Below are positions 10,617-21,968 of a DNA stretch of 64,000 nt, one piece after another; position 1 is the stretch's first letter, and every line of letters starts with the position of its first letter. The stretch is from the NCBI GenBank assembly GCA_023974075.1, contig JAMFTG010000594.1, positions 62,001 through 126,000 of the forward strand, read 5' to 3'. The DNA is from Chaenocephalus aceratus (lineage: Eukaryota > Chordata > Actinopteri > Perciformes > Channichthyidae). Made by a program: the position numbers and the translations under genes. The notes beneath the pieces were generated by a model. The model was not told where the DNA came from and did no database searches. It saw only the letters and a program-made list of their open reading frames with translations.

Positions 10617-12159
10617 CCTTTTATTAAAATTATTTAAAATTAGTTGAATTGCGAGAGGGATACTTTTATTAAGAGAGGGATAATGTGTTACATTATAATT
10701 TATGTCAGGGTGAACAGTGGAATGTGTGAAATACTAATATTATGCTAACCGCTAGTCGCTAAGCTAACGGCAACCATTTCAATGTATTTTTCCATTGAAA
10801 ATGCTAACCGCTAGCAGCAAAGCTAGCATCACAGACATGGTCCGTTTGGGGATACTTTGCACACGTTTTTCACACGCTAGAAGTCTGGGAGTACTTCGGT
10901 TAGCTTCGTCTTGGTCTGTAGATGTCATTCGAGATATCGTTTGTCCATTTTGATGGTGTGAAAGACTACTGTCTGCACGAAATCGGAAGTAGGTTTAATA
11001 TTATGCTAACCGCTAGTCGCTAAGCTAACGGCAACCATTTCAATGTATTTTTCCATTGAAAATGCTAACCGCTAGCAGCAAAGCTAGCATCACAGACATG
11101 GTCCGTTGGGGATACTTTGCACACGTTTTTCACACGCTAGAAGTCTGGGAGTACTTCGGTTAGCTTCGTCTTGGTCTGTAGATGTCATTCGAGATATCGT
11201 TTGTCCATTTTGATGGTGTGAAAGACTACTGTCTGCACGAAATCGGAAGTAGGTTTAATATTATGCTAACCGCTAGTCGCTAAGCTAACGGCAACCATTT
11301 CAATGTATTTTTCCATTGAAAATGCTAACCGCTAGCAGCAAAGCTAGCATCACAGACATGGTCCGTTTGGGGATACTTTGCACACGTTTTTCACACGCTA
11401 GAAGTCTGGGAGTACTTCGGTTAGCTTCGTCTTGGTCTGTAGATGTCATTCGAGATATCGTTTGTCCATTTTGATGGTGTGAAAGACTACTGTCTGCACG
11501 AAATCGGAAGTAGGTTTAATATTATGCTAACCGCTAGTCGCTAAGCTAACGGCAACCATTTCAATGTATTTTTCCATTGAAAATGCTAACCGCTAGCAGC
11601 AAAGCTAGCATCACAGACATGGTCCGTTTGGGGATACTTTGCACACGTTTTTCACACGCTAGAAGTCTGGGAGTACTTCGGTTAGCTTCGTCTTGGTCTG
11701 TAGATGTCATTCGAGATATCGTTTGTCCATTTTGATGGTGTGAAAGACTACTGTCTGCACGAAATCGGAAACCGGAAGGTCGGTTTAATATTATGCTAAC
11801 CGCTAAGCTAACGGCAACCATTTCAATGTATTTTTCCATTGAAAATGCTAACCGCTAGCAGCAAAGCTAGCATCACAGACATGGTCCGTTTGGGGATACT
11901 TTGCACACGTTTTTCACACGCTAGAAGTCTGGGAGTACTTCGGTTAGCTTCGTCTTGGTCTGTAGATGTCATTCGAGATATCGTTTGTCCATTTTGATGG
12001 TGTGAAAGACTACTGTCTGCACGAAATCGGAAACCGGAAGTCGGTTTTTGAAAGGACTGAGAAGAAAAACGGCTGCCTCACTTCATGGAGGAATGTCTCC
12101 CCGCTCCATGTGCACTCTGGCCCCGGTACATGTTTTCCCTGGAGACCCCCCAGTATGGT

Positions 12160-12900
12160 TTGAACTGGTTGTCAGGGGACTCTACATGAGGCACTATTTT
12201 CGTATACATTCCATCCATTTTCACCCCTTCCTCTGGTTCTTCCAAAAGTTAACATGCTTTTTCCGACTCTGGAGGAAGGTAGGGGCAGTGTCAGGGGACT
12301 CTACCCGGATATGAGGCACTATTTTGGGATACATTTTTTCCATTTTCACCCCTTTTCTATGGTTCTTCCAAAAGTTGACTTAGACTTTTTCCGACTCTGG
12401 AGGAAGGTAGGGGCAGTTGTCAGGGGACTCTACCCGGATATGAGGCACTATTTTGGGATACATTTTTTCCATTTTCAACCCTTTTCTATGGTTCTTCCAA
12501 AAGTTGACTTAGACTTTTTCCGACTCTGGAGGAAGGTAGGGGCAGTTGTCAGGGGACTCTACCCGGATATGAGGCACTATTTTGGGATACATTTTTTCCA
12601 TTTTCACCCCTTTTCTATGGTTCTTTCCAAAAGTTGACTTAGACTTTTTCCGACTCTGGAGGAAGGTAGGGGCAGTTGTCAGGGGACTCTACCGGATATG
12701 AGGCACTATTTTGGGATACATTTTTTTCCATTTTCACCCCTTTCTATGGTTCTTCCAAAAGTTGACTTAGACTTTTTCCGACTCTGGAGGAAGGTAGGGG
12801 CAGTTGTCAGGGACTCTACCCGCCTTACGGGACACTATTTTCGGACACTTTTTTCCATTTTCACCCCTTTTCTATGGATCTCAAAAAAAGTTAACTCAGA
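12160..12900 (+). repeat. 129-bp tandem array
   Basis: CTCTGGAGGAAGG begins at 12267, 12395, 12524, 12654 and 12782 (periods 128 to 130), preceded and followed by partial copies. Single or double copies of the same unit also occur inside the neighbouring satellite at 9363-9486 and 10174-10404, so the two arrays have exchanged sequence. Confidence 0.88.
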
Positions 12901-13031
12901 CTTTATTAAATAATTTTTTTATATATGACTATTTTTTAAATATAGTGGGATAGTGGAATTAACTAGTACCCAGTACTGGGAGGGACTGACTTTGATTGCA
13001 AAAAAGTGCACCACAATATATATATAATATA

Positions 13032-13844
13032 CATCTCAATATTATTAATAATTCCAAAATAATAATAATTATAGTTTTATAACTATTAAATATGCACCCA
13101 TATTGACTTGGGTCAAATATAAAAATAAATTCAAGGAACTCAAGATTTGATGCCAAGGCCGGGTTTCGAACCCCGCTCTCTCACTCCAAGGAGCGACTCT
13201 CTATCCATTGCCCCACAAGTAGCACTAAAAGCTTATTGAACAAAAGTATCATATATAGACTCCACTATGGCATAAAAAGACATAATAGATATAGTATAAT
13301 AGATTATAAATATCTATAATATATATTATAATAATTCTATTTTGACTACCAGTTTCGGGTGGGTTTTATAGATTCGTCAATAGAGTAACGACACATTTAG
13401 CTTTGTTTTCCACCAGTAAAATGTACAAACGACTCATATATCACACAATGGGTGTGATGTGAAAGCCATTGCTACGTTTTCAAAACTTGTAAACACGCTA
13501 GGAGTCTGAAAGTGGTTTCATTAGATTCATATTGATTTGTAGATGTGATTTGATGTGTTTTTGTGTCAAGTTGATCGCCAAAACGATAGAGAAATGTCTT
13601 TTTATGCCATAGTGGAGTCTATATATGATACTTTTGTTCAATAAGCTTTTAGCGCCACTTGTGGAGCAATGGGATATAGAGAGTCGCTCCTTGAGTGAGA
13701 GAGCGGGGTTCGAAACCGGCATTGGCATCAAATCTTGAGTTCCTTGAATTTATTTTTATATTTGACCCAGTCAATATGGGTGTATATTTAATAGTTATAA
13801 ACTATAATTATTATTATTTTGGAATTATTAATAATATTGAGATG
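13032..13844. repeat. 250-bp inverted repeat around a 310-bp spacer
   Basis: Arm 13032-13283 is the reverse complement of 13594-13844 with a few mismatches. Each arm carries a tRNA-like segment, so the two pol III-type boxes point toward each other's arm. The spacer has no coding potential. Confidence 0.85.
13146..13225 (-). other. tRNA-like segment (minus strand)
   Basis: On the minus strand: TGGGGCAATGGATAGAG (A-box-like) and GGTTCGAAACC (matches the B-box consensus), about 40 bases apart. It resembles an arginine-type tRNA head but lacks convincing acceptor pairing. Related plus-strand copies lie at 13650, 14155 and 14797. Confidence 0.5.
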
Positions 13845-13973
13845 TGGGCTTACATATGTGGGACATCGCCCCAATCCCCGTATATATAGATAACTTTGTG
13901 TGGCCCACGACTCTCCATATTATATAGCAGAACAAATACATTTATACAAAAACATTAAGAAACATTATAAGAA

Positions 13974-15150
13974 CAATGTGAGGGCTACAAGCCTCACAAA
14001 CGAACACACATCGTAAAGGTTATGATTTTGTTTAAATTACAGAGATTAAAGTATATATTGTGATTTGTGTTGTGTGTAATCCTATTGTCAGTGATTTACA
14101 GCTCACCTTGCTCCTGGTAAAAGCCTGAGCTGATGGAAAACATCCACTCTTAGCGCTACTTGTGGGGCAAGGGATAGAGAGTCGCTCCTTGGAGTGAGAG
14201 AGCGGGGTTCGAAACCCGGCCTTGGCATCAAATCTTGAGTTCCTTGAATTATTTTTGCATATTTAATAGTTATAAAAACTATATTATTATTATTTTGGAA
14301 TTATTAATAATATTGAGATGTGGGCTTACATATGTGGGACATCGCCCCAATCCCCGTATATATAGATAACTTTGTGTGCAGCAGCAGGAGCAGGGAGGCA
14401 CTCTCCGTGGTGCTGAACGGAGAGCATGAGGCATGAGGTTCTGGTTCTTTTTGTTGCTACTTTTTCAAACTTGTAAACACTCTAGGAGGTCTGAAAGTGG
14501 TTTCATTAGCTTCGTATTGATTTGTAGATGTGATTTGATGTGTTTTTTTGTCAAGTTTGATCGCCAAAACGATAGAGAAATGTCTTTTTTATGCATAGTG
14601 GAGTCTATATATGATACCCAATGTGAGGGCTACAAGCCTCACAAACGAACACACATCGTAAAGGTTATGATTTTGTTTAAATTACAGAGATTAAAGTATA
14701 TATTGTGATTTGTGTTGTGTGTAATCCTATTGTCAGTTGATTTACAGCTCACCTTGCTCCTGGTAAAAGCTGAGCTGATGGAAAACATCCACTCTTAGCG
14801 CTACTTGTGGGGCAATGGATAGAGAGTCGCTCCTTGGAGTGAGAGAGCGGGGTTCGAAACCCGGCCTTGGCATCAAATCTTGAGTTCCTTGAATTTATTT
14901 TTGCATATTTAATAGTTATAAAAACTATAATTATTATTATTTTGGAATTATTAATAATATTGAGATGTGGGCTTACATATGTGGGACATCGCCCCAATCC
15001 CCGTATATATAGATAACTTTGTGTGCAGAAGCAGCAGCAGGAGCAGGAGGCACTCTCCGTGGTGCTGAACGGAGAGCATGAGGCATGAGGTTCTGGTTCT
15101 GGTGTGTGCATGGAGGGGTTTAGTCTGATTGAGGAGTGCTCAAGTGTGGG
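13974..15150 (+). repeat. 645-bp tandem duplication with tRNA-like segments
   Basis: The block starting CAATGTGAGGGCTACAAGCC occurs at 13974 and again at 14619. Both contain a tRNA-like segment (14155-14235 and 14797-14875, B box GGTTCGAAACC) followed by a C/G-rich tail with CGGAGAGCATGAGGC. Confidence 0.85.
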
Positions 15151-15194
15151 GGATGTGTAAGGCAGATTAGGGTAAAAAAAGACAGTTCTTGCTA

Positions 15195-15640
15195 AGTTAT
15201 TGAGTGTACAGCAGGACCATATAGTGTAACGCAGGACCAAATGCAATCCACTTACTCCATATGTCAAAGCCAGTGTACAGCAGGACCATATAGTGTACAG
15301 CAGGACCGTGTGCAGCCCTTACTCACTATAATCGGAACCCCCCCCCCCCAACCCCCCCCCCCCCCCCCCCCCAGTGTACAGCAGGACCATATAGTTACAG
15401 CAGGACCGTGTGCAGTCCACTTACTCACTATATCGGAACCCCCCCCCCCCCCCCCAACCCCCCCCCCCCCCCCAGTGTACAGCAGGACCATATAGTGTAC
15501 AGCAGGACCGTGTGCAGTCCACTTACTCACTATATCGGAACCCCCCCCCCCCCCCCCATCACCCCCCCACCCCCCCCCCCCCCCCCCCCCACCCCCCCCC
15601 CCCCAACCCCCCCCCCCCCCCCCCCAACCCCCCCCGGACA
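15195..15640 (+). repeat. C-run-rich tandem array
   Basis: Units of about 100 bp contain GTGTACAGCAGGACCATATA and CACTTACTCACTATA followed by runs of up to about 20 C interrupted by AA or A. It forms the right inner border of the 11.2-kb block, with the G-rich strand now on minus, opposite to the left array. The proline-rich frames here are repeat artefacts. Confidence 0.9.
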
Positions 15641-16052
15641 TTACAAATATTCGGTAAGTGGGACCCACATATTGAGTTGTCGGCCACCCCCCCCCCCCAC
15701 AACATTATGTATATTTAAATACATAAAAATATTGGATAAGTGGTCCCATATTGAGTTGCTGCACCCCCGACAGCGCCACCTGGTGGTCCGAGGCGGAACA
15801 GAGTACGGCAAGGCAATATATGGCATAAAGACGGTAACGGCGCCTAACATCGGGTCGAGGGGTCGAGGGGTCGAGGTCGCGACCCCCGGTAGCGCCGGGA
15901 CCCCGGCGACATCCTCGCGGGGTCCGTAGATTTTACAAACTTGGAGGGGCGTGTGTAAAACGGGAGTTAACGGAGGCTCCGGCAGCAGTGTACGACGGCT
16001 CCATAATATGGCCCTTCGTCCATCCCAAGGGTGCAGTCCTGCTACTTTTGGT

Positions 16053-16570
16053 AAGCAGCTTGGTGTGAAGAAATCAACTGTGGGAGCAATTATTAGAAAA
16101 TGGAAGACATACAAGACCACTGGTAATCTCCCTCGATCTGGGGCTCCACGCAAAGTCTCACTCACCCGTGGCGTCAAAATGATCACAAGACCGGTGAGCA
16201 AAGATCCCAGAACCACACGGGGGGACCGAGTCCATGACCTGCAGAGAGCTGGGGCCAAAGTAACAAAGGCTACATGTCCAGGCCCGTCTGAAGTTTTCTA
16301 GAGAGCATTTAGATGATTGGGAGAATGTCATCTGGTCAGATGAAACCAAAATAGAACTTTTTGGTAAAAAACTCAACTAGACGTGTTTGGAGGAGAAAGA
16401 ATGCTGAGTTGCATCCAAAGAACACCTGCTGTGAGACATGGGGGTGGAAAACATCAGGCTTTGGGGCTTTCTGCAAAGGGACCAGGACGACTGATCCGTG
16501 TAGAGGAAAGAATGAATGGGGCCATGTATCGTGAGATTTTGAGTGACAACCTCCTTCCATCAGCAAGGCC
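16053..16570 (+). pseudogene. Tc1 transposase, second piece of the split gene
   Basis: Resumes the frame left at 4853: [26 protein letters not shown], then an internal deletion near 16274 that removes the second DNA-binding subdomain. It continues with WSDETK of the catalytic core, then the same six-A frame break seen in the minus-strand copy, then VWRRK and [15 protein letters not shown]. It ends near PSAR at about 16570, losing the second D and the E of the DDE triad and the right terminal repeat. Inactive. Confidence 0.82.
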
Positions 16571-17475
16571 TGTTGGCTCACAGTAGGCCTATCGCCATGT
16601 TAATTCAAAGATTAACTAAATATAAAGATAAATGCATTAAGAATGATAAAGATGTGTTTTATTATTATATATATTATATAAAAATAATTATTTTAAATCT
16701 TGTTGTTTGCCTTAATCTATGATCTGTGTCCTTTCGTTCATCCATTTACACCTATAGGGCCCATTCTATTTGTCAGTTTGAAGACCTTGCTGCACTAGCA
16801 ACCTGTTAGGGGCTGGTGACAGAAGAGGTTACCAGCCCCTAATAGTCAAATAACCAACTTTTATCATAAGATAACACTCTTTGGTACATATAAATAAGGT
16901 TTTTTGGGGATTGGTCTCCTAACTTTAATAATGAGAGAAAAGTATAACATACCTTTTGGATTTTTCCTTTCAAATTTCATTTCCGCCTAAATTGTATCAG
17001 TGTTTGATTGTATATTTCACAAAGATGGACAAAGGTATTGGTACAAAATGTGCTTTAGTGTATGCTTTGCCTCACCCTGAACATATAAACCACAGTTGGT
17101 GACATTCTGATCCTTATTTCCAGATATACACGTGATAAGGTTGACATGGCCCCCTTCAGAGGAGCCTACATTTTCACTATTTTCGGTTATGGGAAGGTTC
17201 CATATACAACAATCCGTTTCATATATTACAGATATTAAAGTAATGAAAAAACATAGTTGTGCTTTGTTCTACCTCGGGTAGGGGTATCTCGATAACTAAA
17301 GCCTTTTTGGGGGTTTGTTCCTCTACTATTCCTGGTTCATCTGTTTTATGTTAAGTATCGTGTTTTAAAGCGTAGACATTAAGCTGTTTTATTAAAATTA
17401 TCATTTTTTAAACCATGTCTATTTTAAGATTCTCAAAAGCATTTCCTGATTCTTTCATGTTTCCTTCTCTTCCAG
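16571..17475. other. Non-coding stretch upstream of the NLR exon
   Basis: AT-rich sequence without a recognised gene. It includes a 12-bp inverted repeat (16806-16817 against 16831-16842, TTAGGGGCTGGT) and a pyrimidine-rich tract ending in the splice acceptor of the NLR exon. An upstream exon with the start codon was not found. Confidence 0.5.
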
Positions 17476-19286
17476 CAGATAGTGGTCTGCAGGAGGTTTT
17501 AGATGAACATAGGCTCAGTCTGAGGAGGAGATGTGAACGTGTGACTGAAGGAACTGATCAAAGTGAAACCCTCCTCAACAGCATCTTCACTGAGCTCTAC
17601 ATCACACAAGGCCTGAGTGAAGAGGTTAATACCCAACATGAGGTGAGGCAGCTGGAGACGGCTTCCAAGAAGGAGACCCTCCATGACACTCCAATCAAGT
17701 GCCAGGACATCTTTAAAGCCTTACCGGACCAACAGACTCTCATCAGAGCAGTCCTGACCAACGGAGTCGCTGGAGTTGGTAAAACCTTCTCGGTGCAGAA
17801 GTTCACTCTGGACTGGGCCGAGGGTTTGGGAAACCAAGATGTGAGTCTGGTGATCCCGCTCTCCTTCAGGGAGCTGAACCTGATCAAAGCTGAGCAGTAC
17901 AGTCTTCTCAGGCTGCTCCATGTTTTCCATCCGACCTTACAGAAGGTCACAGCAGGGCAGCTGGCTGTCTGCAAAGTGCTGCTCATCTTTGACGGCCTGG
18001 ATGAAAGCAGACTTTCTCTGGACTTCAGAAACAGTGAGGTTGTGTCTGATGTCTCACAGCAGTCCTCAGTCAATGTGCTGCTGACAAACCTCATCAGGGG
18101 GAAGCTGCTTCCCTCGGCTCTCGTCTGGATAACTTCCAGACCTGCAGCGGCCAATCAGATCCCTCGTGAGTGTGTGGACAGGGTGACAGAAGTACGAGGC
18201 TTCACTGACGCCCAGAAGGAGGAGTACTTCAGGAGGAGATCGAGTGATGAAGACCTGTCCAGCAGAATCATCTCTCACATCAAGAGCTCCAGGAGCCTCC
18301 ACATCATGTGTCTGATCCCAGTCTTCTGCTGGATCACTGCTGCAGTTCTGGACCACATGCTGACTACAGACCAGAGAGGAGAGCTGCCCCAGACCCTCAC
18401 TGACATGTACTCACACTTCCTGCTGGTCCAGACCAAGAGGAAGAAGCAGAAGTATGAAGAGGGACATGAGACGAGTCCACATTGGCTGACGAAGCCTGAC
18501 AGGGAGCTTCTTCTGAAGCTGGGGAGGCTGGCGTTTGAACATCTGGAGAAAGGAGACATCATGTTCTACCAAGAACCTGGAGCGCTGTGGCCTTGGTGTC
18601 ACCGAGGCCTTGGTGCACTCAGGAGTTTGTACAGAGATCTTCAAAAGAGAGAGTGTGATCTTCCAGAAAACAGTCTACTGCTTTGTTCATCTGAGCGTTC
18701 AGGAGTTTCTGGCTGCAGTGTACATGTTCCACTGTTACACCAGCAGAGACACAGCGGTACTGAAGGACTTCCTGCAGAGAGACTTGGACGATGAAAACAT
18801 GTTTAGCAGTGATCAGGAGTACTCATCCCTGGATGTCTTCCTAAAGAGCGCCATGGAGAAATCCCTCCAAAGTGAAAATGGCCACCTGGACCTGTTTGTC
18901 CGCTTTCTCCACGGCCTCTCTCTGGAGTCCAACCGGAGACGCTTAGGAGGCCTGCTGGGTTGCACAGACAACCATCCAGAAACCATCCAGAGAGCCATCA
19001 ACAACCTGAAGGAGATGAGAAGTGATTCCTCTCCTGAGAGGAGCATCAACATCTTCCACTGTCTGACAGAGATGGAGGACCACTCAGTACATCAGCAGAT
19101 CACAGAGTTCCTGAAGTCAGAGAACAGATCAGAGAAGGACCTCTCTGAGATCCACTGCTCTGCTCTGGCCTACATGCTGCAGATGTCAGAGGAGGTTCTG
19201 GATGAGTTTGACCTGACGAAGTACAACACATCTGAGGAGGGACGACAGAGACTGATTCCAGCTGTGAGGAACTGCAGGAAGGCACA
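17476..19286 (+). CDS. NLR exon encoding FISNA and NACHT domains
   Basis: Acceptor TCTTCCAG ends at 17475. FISNA lies at about 17510-17720 ([33 protein letters not shown]). NACHT follows: Walker A GVAGVGKT at 17763-17786, Walker [10 protein letters not shown] at 17982-18005, sensor-like WITSRPAAA near 18126. The frame is lost near 18575, where two bases are missing after MFYQE compared with the expected run-on into LERCGLGV; it resumes and reads through [13 protein letters not shown] to the end. Donor CACA|GTAAGT at 19287. The break may be a genuine null allele, a pseudogene lesion or an assembly error. Confidence 0.88.
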
Positions 19287-21910
19287 GTAAGTCCAGATGT
19301 GAATAACTTTATAAACTAGATCAGAAGTTTAGTTTTTCAAATATCAGTTATTCTATTTATTATAATAATTATTACCTTTTACAGTTTTCAGTTCTCTTCA
19401 TATTCCTTGCCAAACTCATGAAGTACTTTAGAGGTGTTCTCACAGCAGCATGTGATCACAACACACAGCAGCATGTTTCAGTTATCAGTGAATGCAGTCA
19501 TTCAGATATCATTCAGTTTGTTCAACATCTGTTTTTACCACAATGTTTAAGAGATTAAAATAAGATCTGACACGCTGACGATGAATATAGAAAACTCTAT
19601 TATTATTATTATTATTATATTAAGTTGATTAACAGAAAATGAACTTGTTTTATCAAATTCATGAAGTTAATATAATGTTTCCTCTCTTTATGCTATCTCT
19701 TTTTGTAATATTTGTGTGACAGACTTTCTAACTGTGGACTCTCAGAGACTGAATGTGAAGTCGTGGCCTCAGCTCTGAAGTCGGACCCCTCCCATCTGAG
19801 AGATCTGGACCTGAGTAACAACAATCTGCAGGATTCAGGAGTGAAGCTGCTGAGTTCTGGACTAACGAGTCCAAACTGCAGACTGGAGACTCTCAGGTCA
19901 GTTCAATAACTGGATACAATAATATCATTATTATAATTATAGATATATTTTTCGGTATTTATCATTTGTAGAATTTTCCTGAGAACAATACCTTTTCAAT
20001 ATTTTTTTCTGATTTTGCTAAAGGTTTAATATTGAGTAGAATAACATAGGTCAGAGAAAGTGAATGTGTGACGGAGAGTTTTTCAGCTTCCACAGACTCA
20101 CTCTGTGCTCCATGAGTCAGAGAAGATGCTGTCAGTACTGATGAGCTGGGAGATAGAGGAGACTATTCTCTACAACACGGGGTGAGATCGTCTCCTTTGT
20201 GATCGTGTTTTTCCTTTTTTTTAATGTGGATTAAAAATACAAACAATTCCGTTTTTCTGCCGACGGGCGCGGTAGCAGCAGCCTTTCTCAATGAACTATA
20301 GTGGCCTGGATTAGGCTCTAAAGACAATTTCGGTTTATCGCCGAGTGGACTTTTTGTTGAGTTTTGTTTATGTTGTTGCTTGGCTGAGAAACTGATAATA
20401 TATCAATCAATCAATCAATCAATGTTTATTTATATAGCCCAATATCACAAATGTTACATTTGTCTCAGTGGACTTCACAGTTTGTACAGAATATCAGTAT
20501 GACAATATGACACCCTCTGTCCTTAGACCCTCTGTCCTTAGACCCTCTGTCCTCAGACCCTCTGTCCTTAGACCCTCACATCGTACAAGGAAAAACTTCT
20601 GGAGAAAACCACAGTTTAAAGGGAACATGGGAGAAACCTCAGGGAGAGCAACAGAGGAGGGATCCCTCTCCAGGACGGACAGACGTGCAATAGATGCCGT
20701 GTGTAAATTGAAAAGATAATACATTTGCAACATGGGTAGTCCAAATGTTTGGAAATGCATGTGTGTATAATAGGAAGATGAATCCACGAGGATATCCATC
20801 CAGGACCGATGATCCAGGACCACAGCCACGACTCAAGATCCAGCGCTCGCGATCCAGGACACAGGACCGCAGGATCATCCATGACTCCGGATCCCGGCGT
20901 ATATAGACACCAAAAAGAAAGACATGTGGGGAAGCTGGGTTAATGGGAACATGAGAGGACACAGGTATAGACAGAGAGAAGAAGAAGTAAGATGTCCCCC
21001 GACAAACTGATAATATATATTTTGTTGTTGTTGAAAAGAACAAAAAACTATGAATATTTGATTATTGTTATTATTAGGTCCCTAGATTGGTCAATGATTG
21101 AACCAGGGCCAGTTTTCTCCTGAGCAGCTCCTCAGCCAGTGCGAAGGACGTGAACAAATTGTCACAGCTAATGATGTGTCCCTGGAGCCCCTCTGTCATC
21201 TCCAGGACCACCCTCATCCCCTGGTTGACTTCAGAAGAACTGCCAGCTGCTTTGCATGTATACACCTGCAGTCTCTTTTTGACCTGTAAACACCGGCCAA
21301 AATGAGCAGCCCCACGTAAGCCTGCAGTTCCTCTGTGTCCATATCTCGCCACTCTGCAATTGACCGTCTCCCATGCAGGTTTGTCATGGACACAATATGC
21401 TGCAGGATGTCATCTGTCAGCAGCAGTGCAAAGCTGGATGCCGGGTCACTGATTCGGGCGACAGCATAGTGTGTTGGTCCCGGGATCAAACTTGTGGCTG
21501 CTGGGACGTAGCGGAGCGTCTCAGTGTTTGTGGGAGACCAAAACACTTTTCCAATTTCTGAAGTCCATCCCGCAGCTGCTTCCTCCATCTCCCCTCCGCT
21601 CTCAGTTTCAGATGAGTCGGAGTTGGACTCTAGCTGGTCTGTTCCCACCTCTGAGGCGTCCTCCGTGGACTCTGAGGCCTCCAGATGTCCAGAGCCTCCT
21701 GTGTGCTGTAATGCCTTGCCATCTCCAAAAAGACTACTCCTGCACTAATAGTAATACTTATAACCATGGCTGCAGTGCACCTGCATAAACAACCTGAGCG
21801 AGAACCAAAACAAAGTCCAATTTTGTTATGGTTCTCACAACTCATTGTTTTTATTATTGAATTAGATTATTACGCAGTGTGGCCTTCTAAGAGAAAAGTA
21901 TTTTGAAGTT

Positions 21911-21968
<58 letters not shown>

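Larger units (their letters stand above)
8677..12050 (+). repeat. Higher-order satellite with 807/920-bp units and nested 261-bp units
   Basis: The starting motif CTGAAGTATG recurs at 8677, 9484 and 10404. Each unit carries a tRNA-like segment and one or more copies of a segment with GCTAACCGCTAG and GCTAAGCTAACGG. From 10738 the latter repeats alone at 11000, 11260, 11521 and 11790 (periods 262, 260, 261, 269). Copies are nearly identical, indicating recent amplification. Confidence 0.88.
4854..16052. mobile_element. 11.2-kb inserted block of tandem arrays with inverted ends
   Basis: Everything between the two halves of the split Tc1. The left end has a GC-rich segment (4854-5040) followed by about 60-bp units of the form CCAATATGGGTCCCACTTAC plus a G run. 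The right end has the same elements as reverse complement: C runs, then 15643-15690 matching one unit inverted, a second degenerate copy, and a segment containing GCGCCACCT that mirrors AGGTGGCGG at 5010-5020. Inverted ends and a possible AAGCA duplication suggest a large non-autonomous transposon or a composite of one. No transposase was recognised inside. The family is not known. Confidence 0.5.

Noticed and set aside
13146..14875. Functional tRNA genes
   Set aside because: A and B boxes are present but acceptor and anticodon stems do not pair convincingly, there is no standard pol III terminator placement, and the copies are embedded in satellite units.
15241..15929. Proline- or glycine-rich frames
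   Set aside because: Translations of C runs in the right-hand array; no conserved start, stop or splice context.
17415..17475. ATG at 17415 as start of the NLR protein
   Set aside because: The 20 codons before the FISNA region coincide with a pyrimidine-rich tract ending in a good acceptor (TCTTCCAG), so this is more likely intron than coding sequence.
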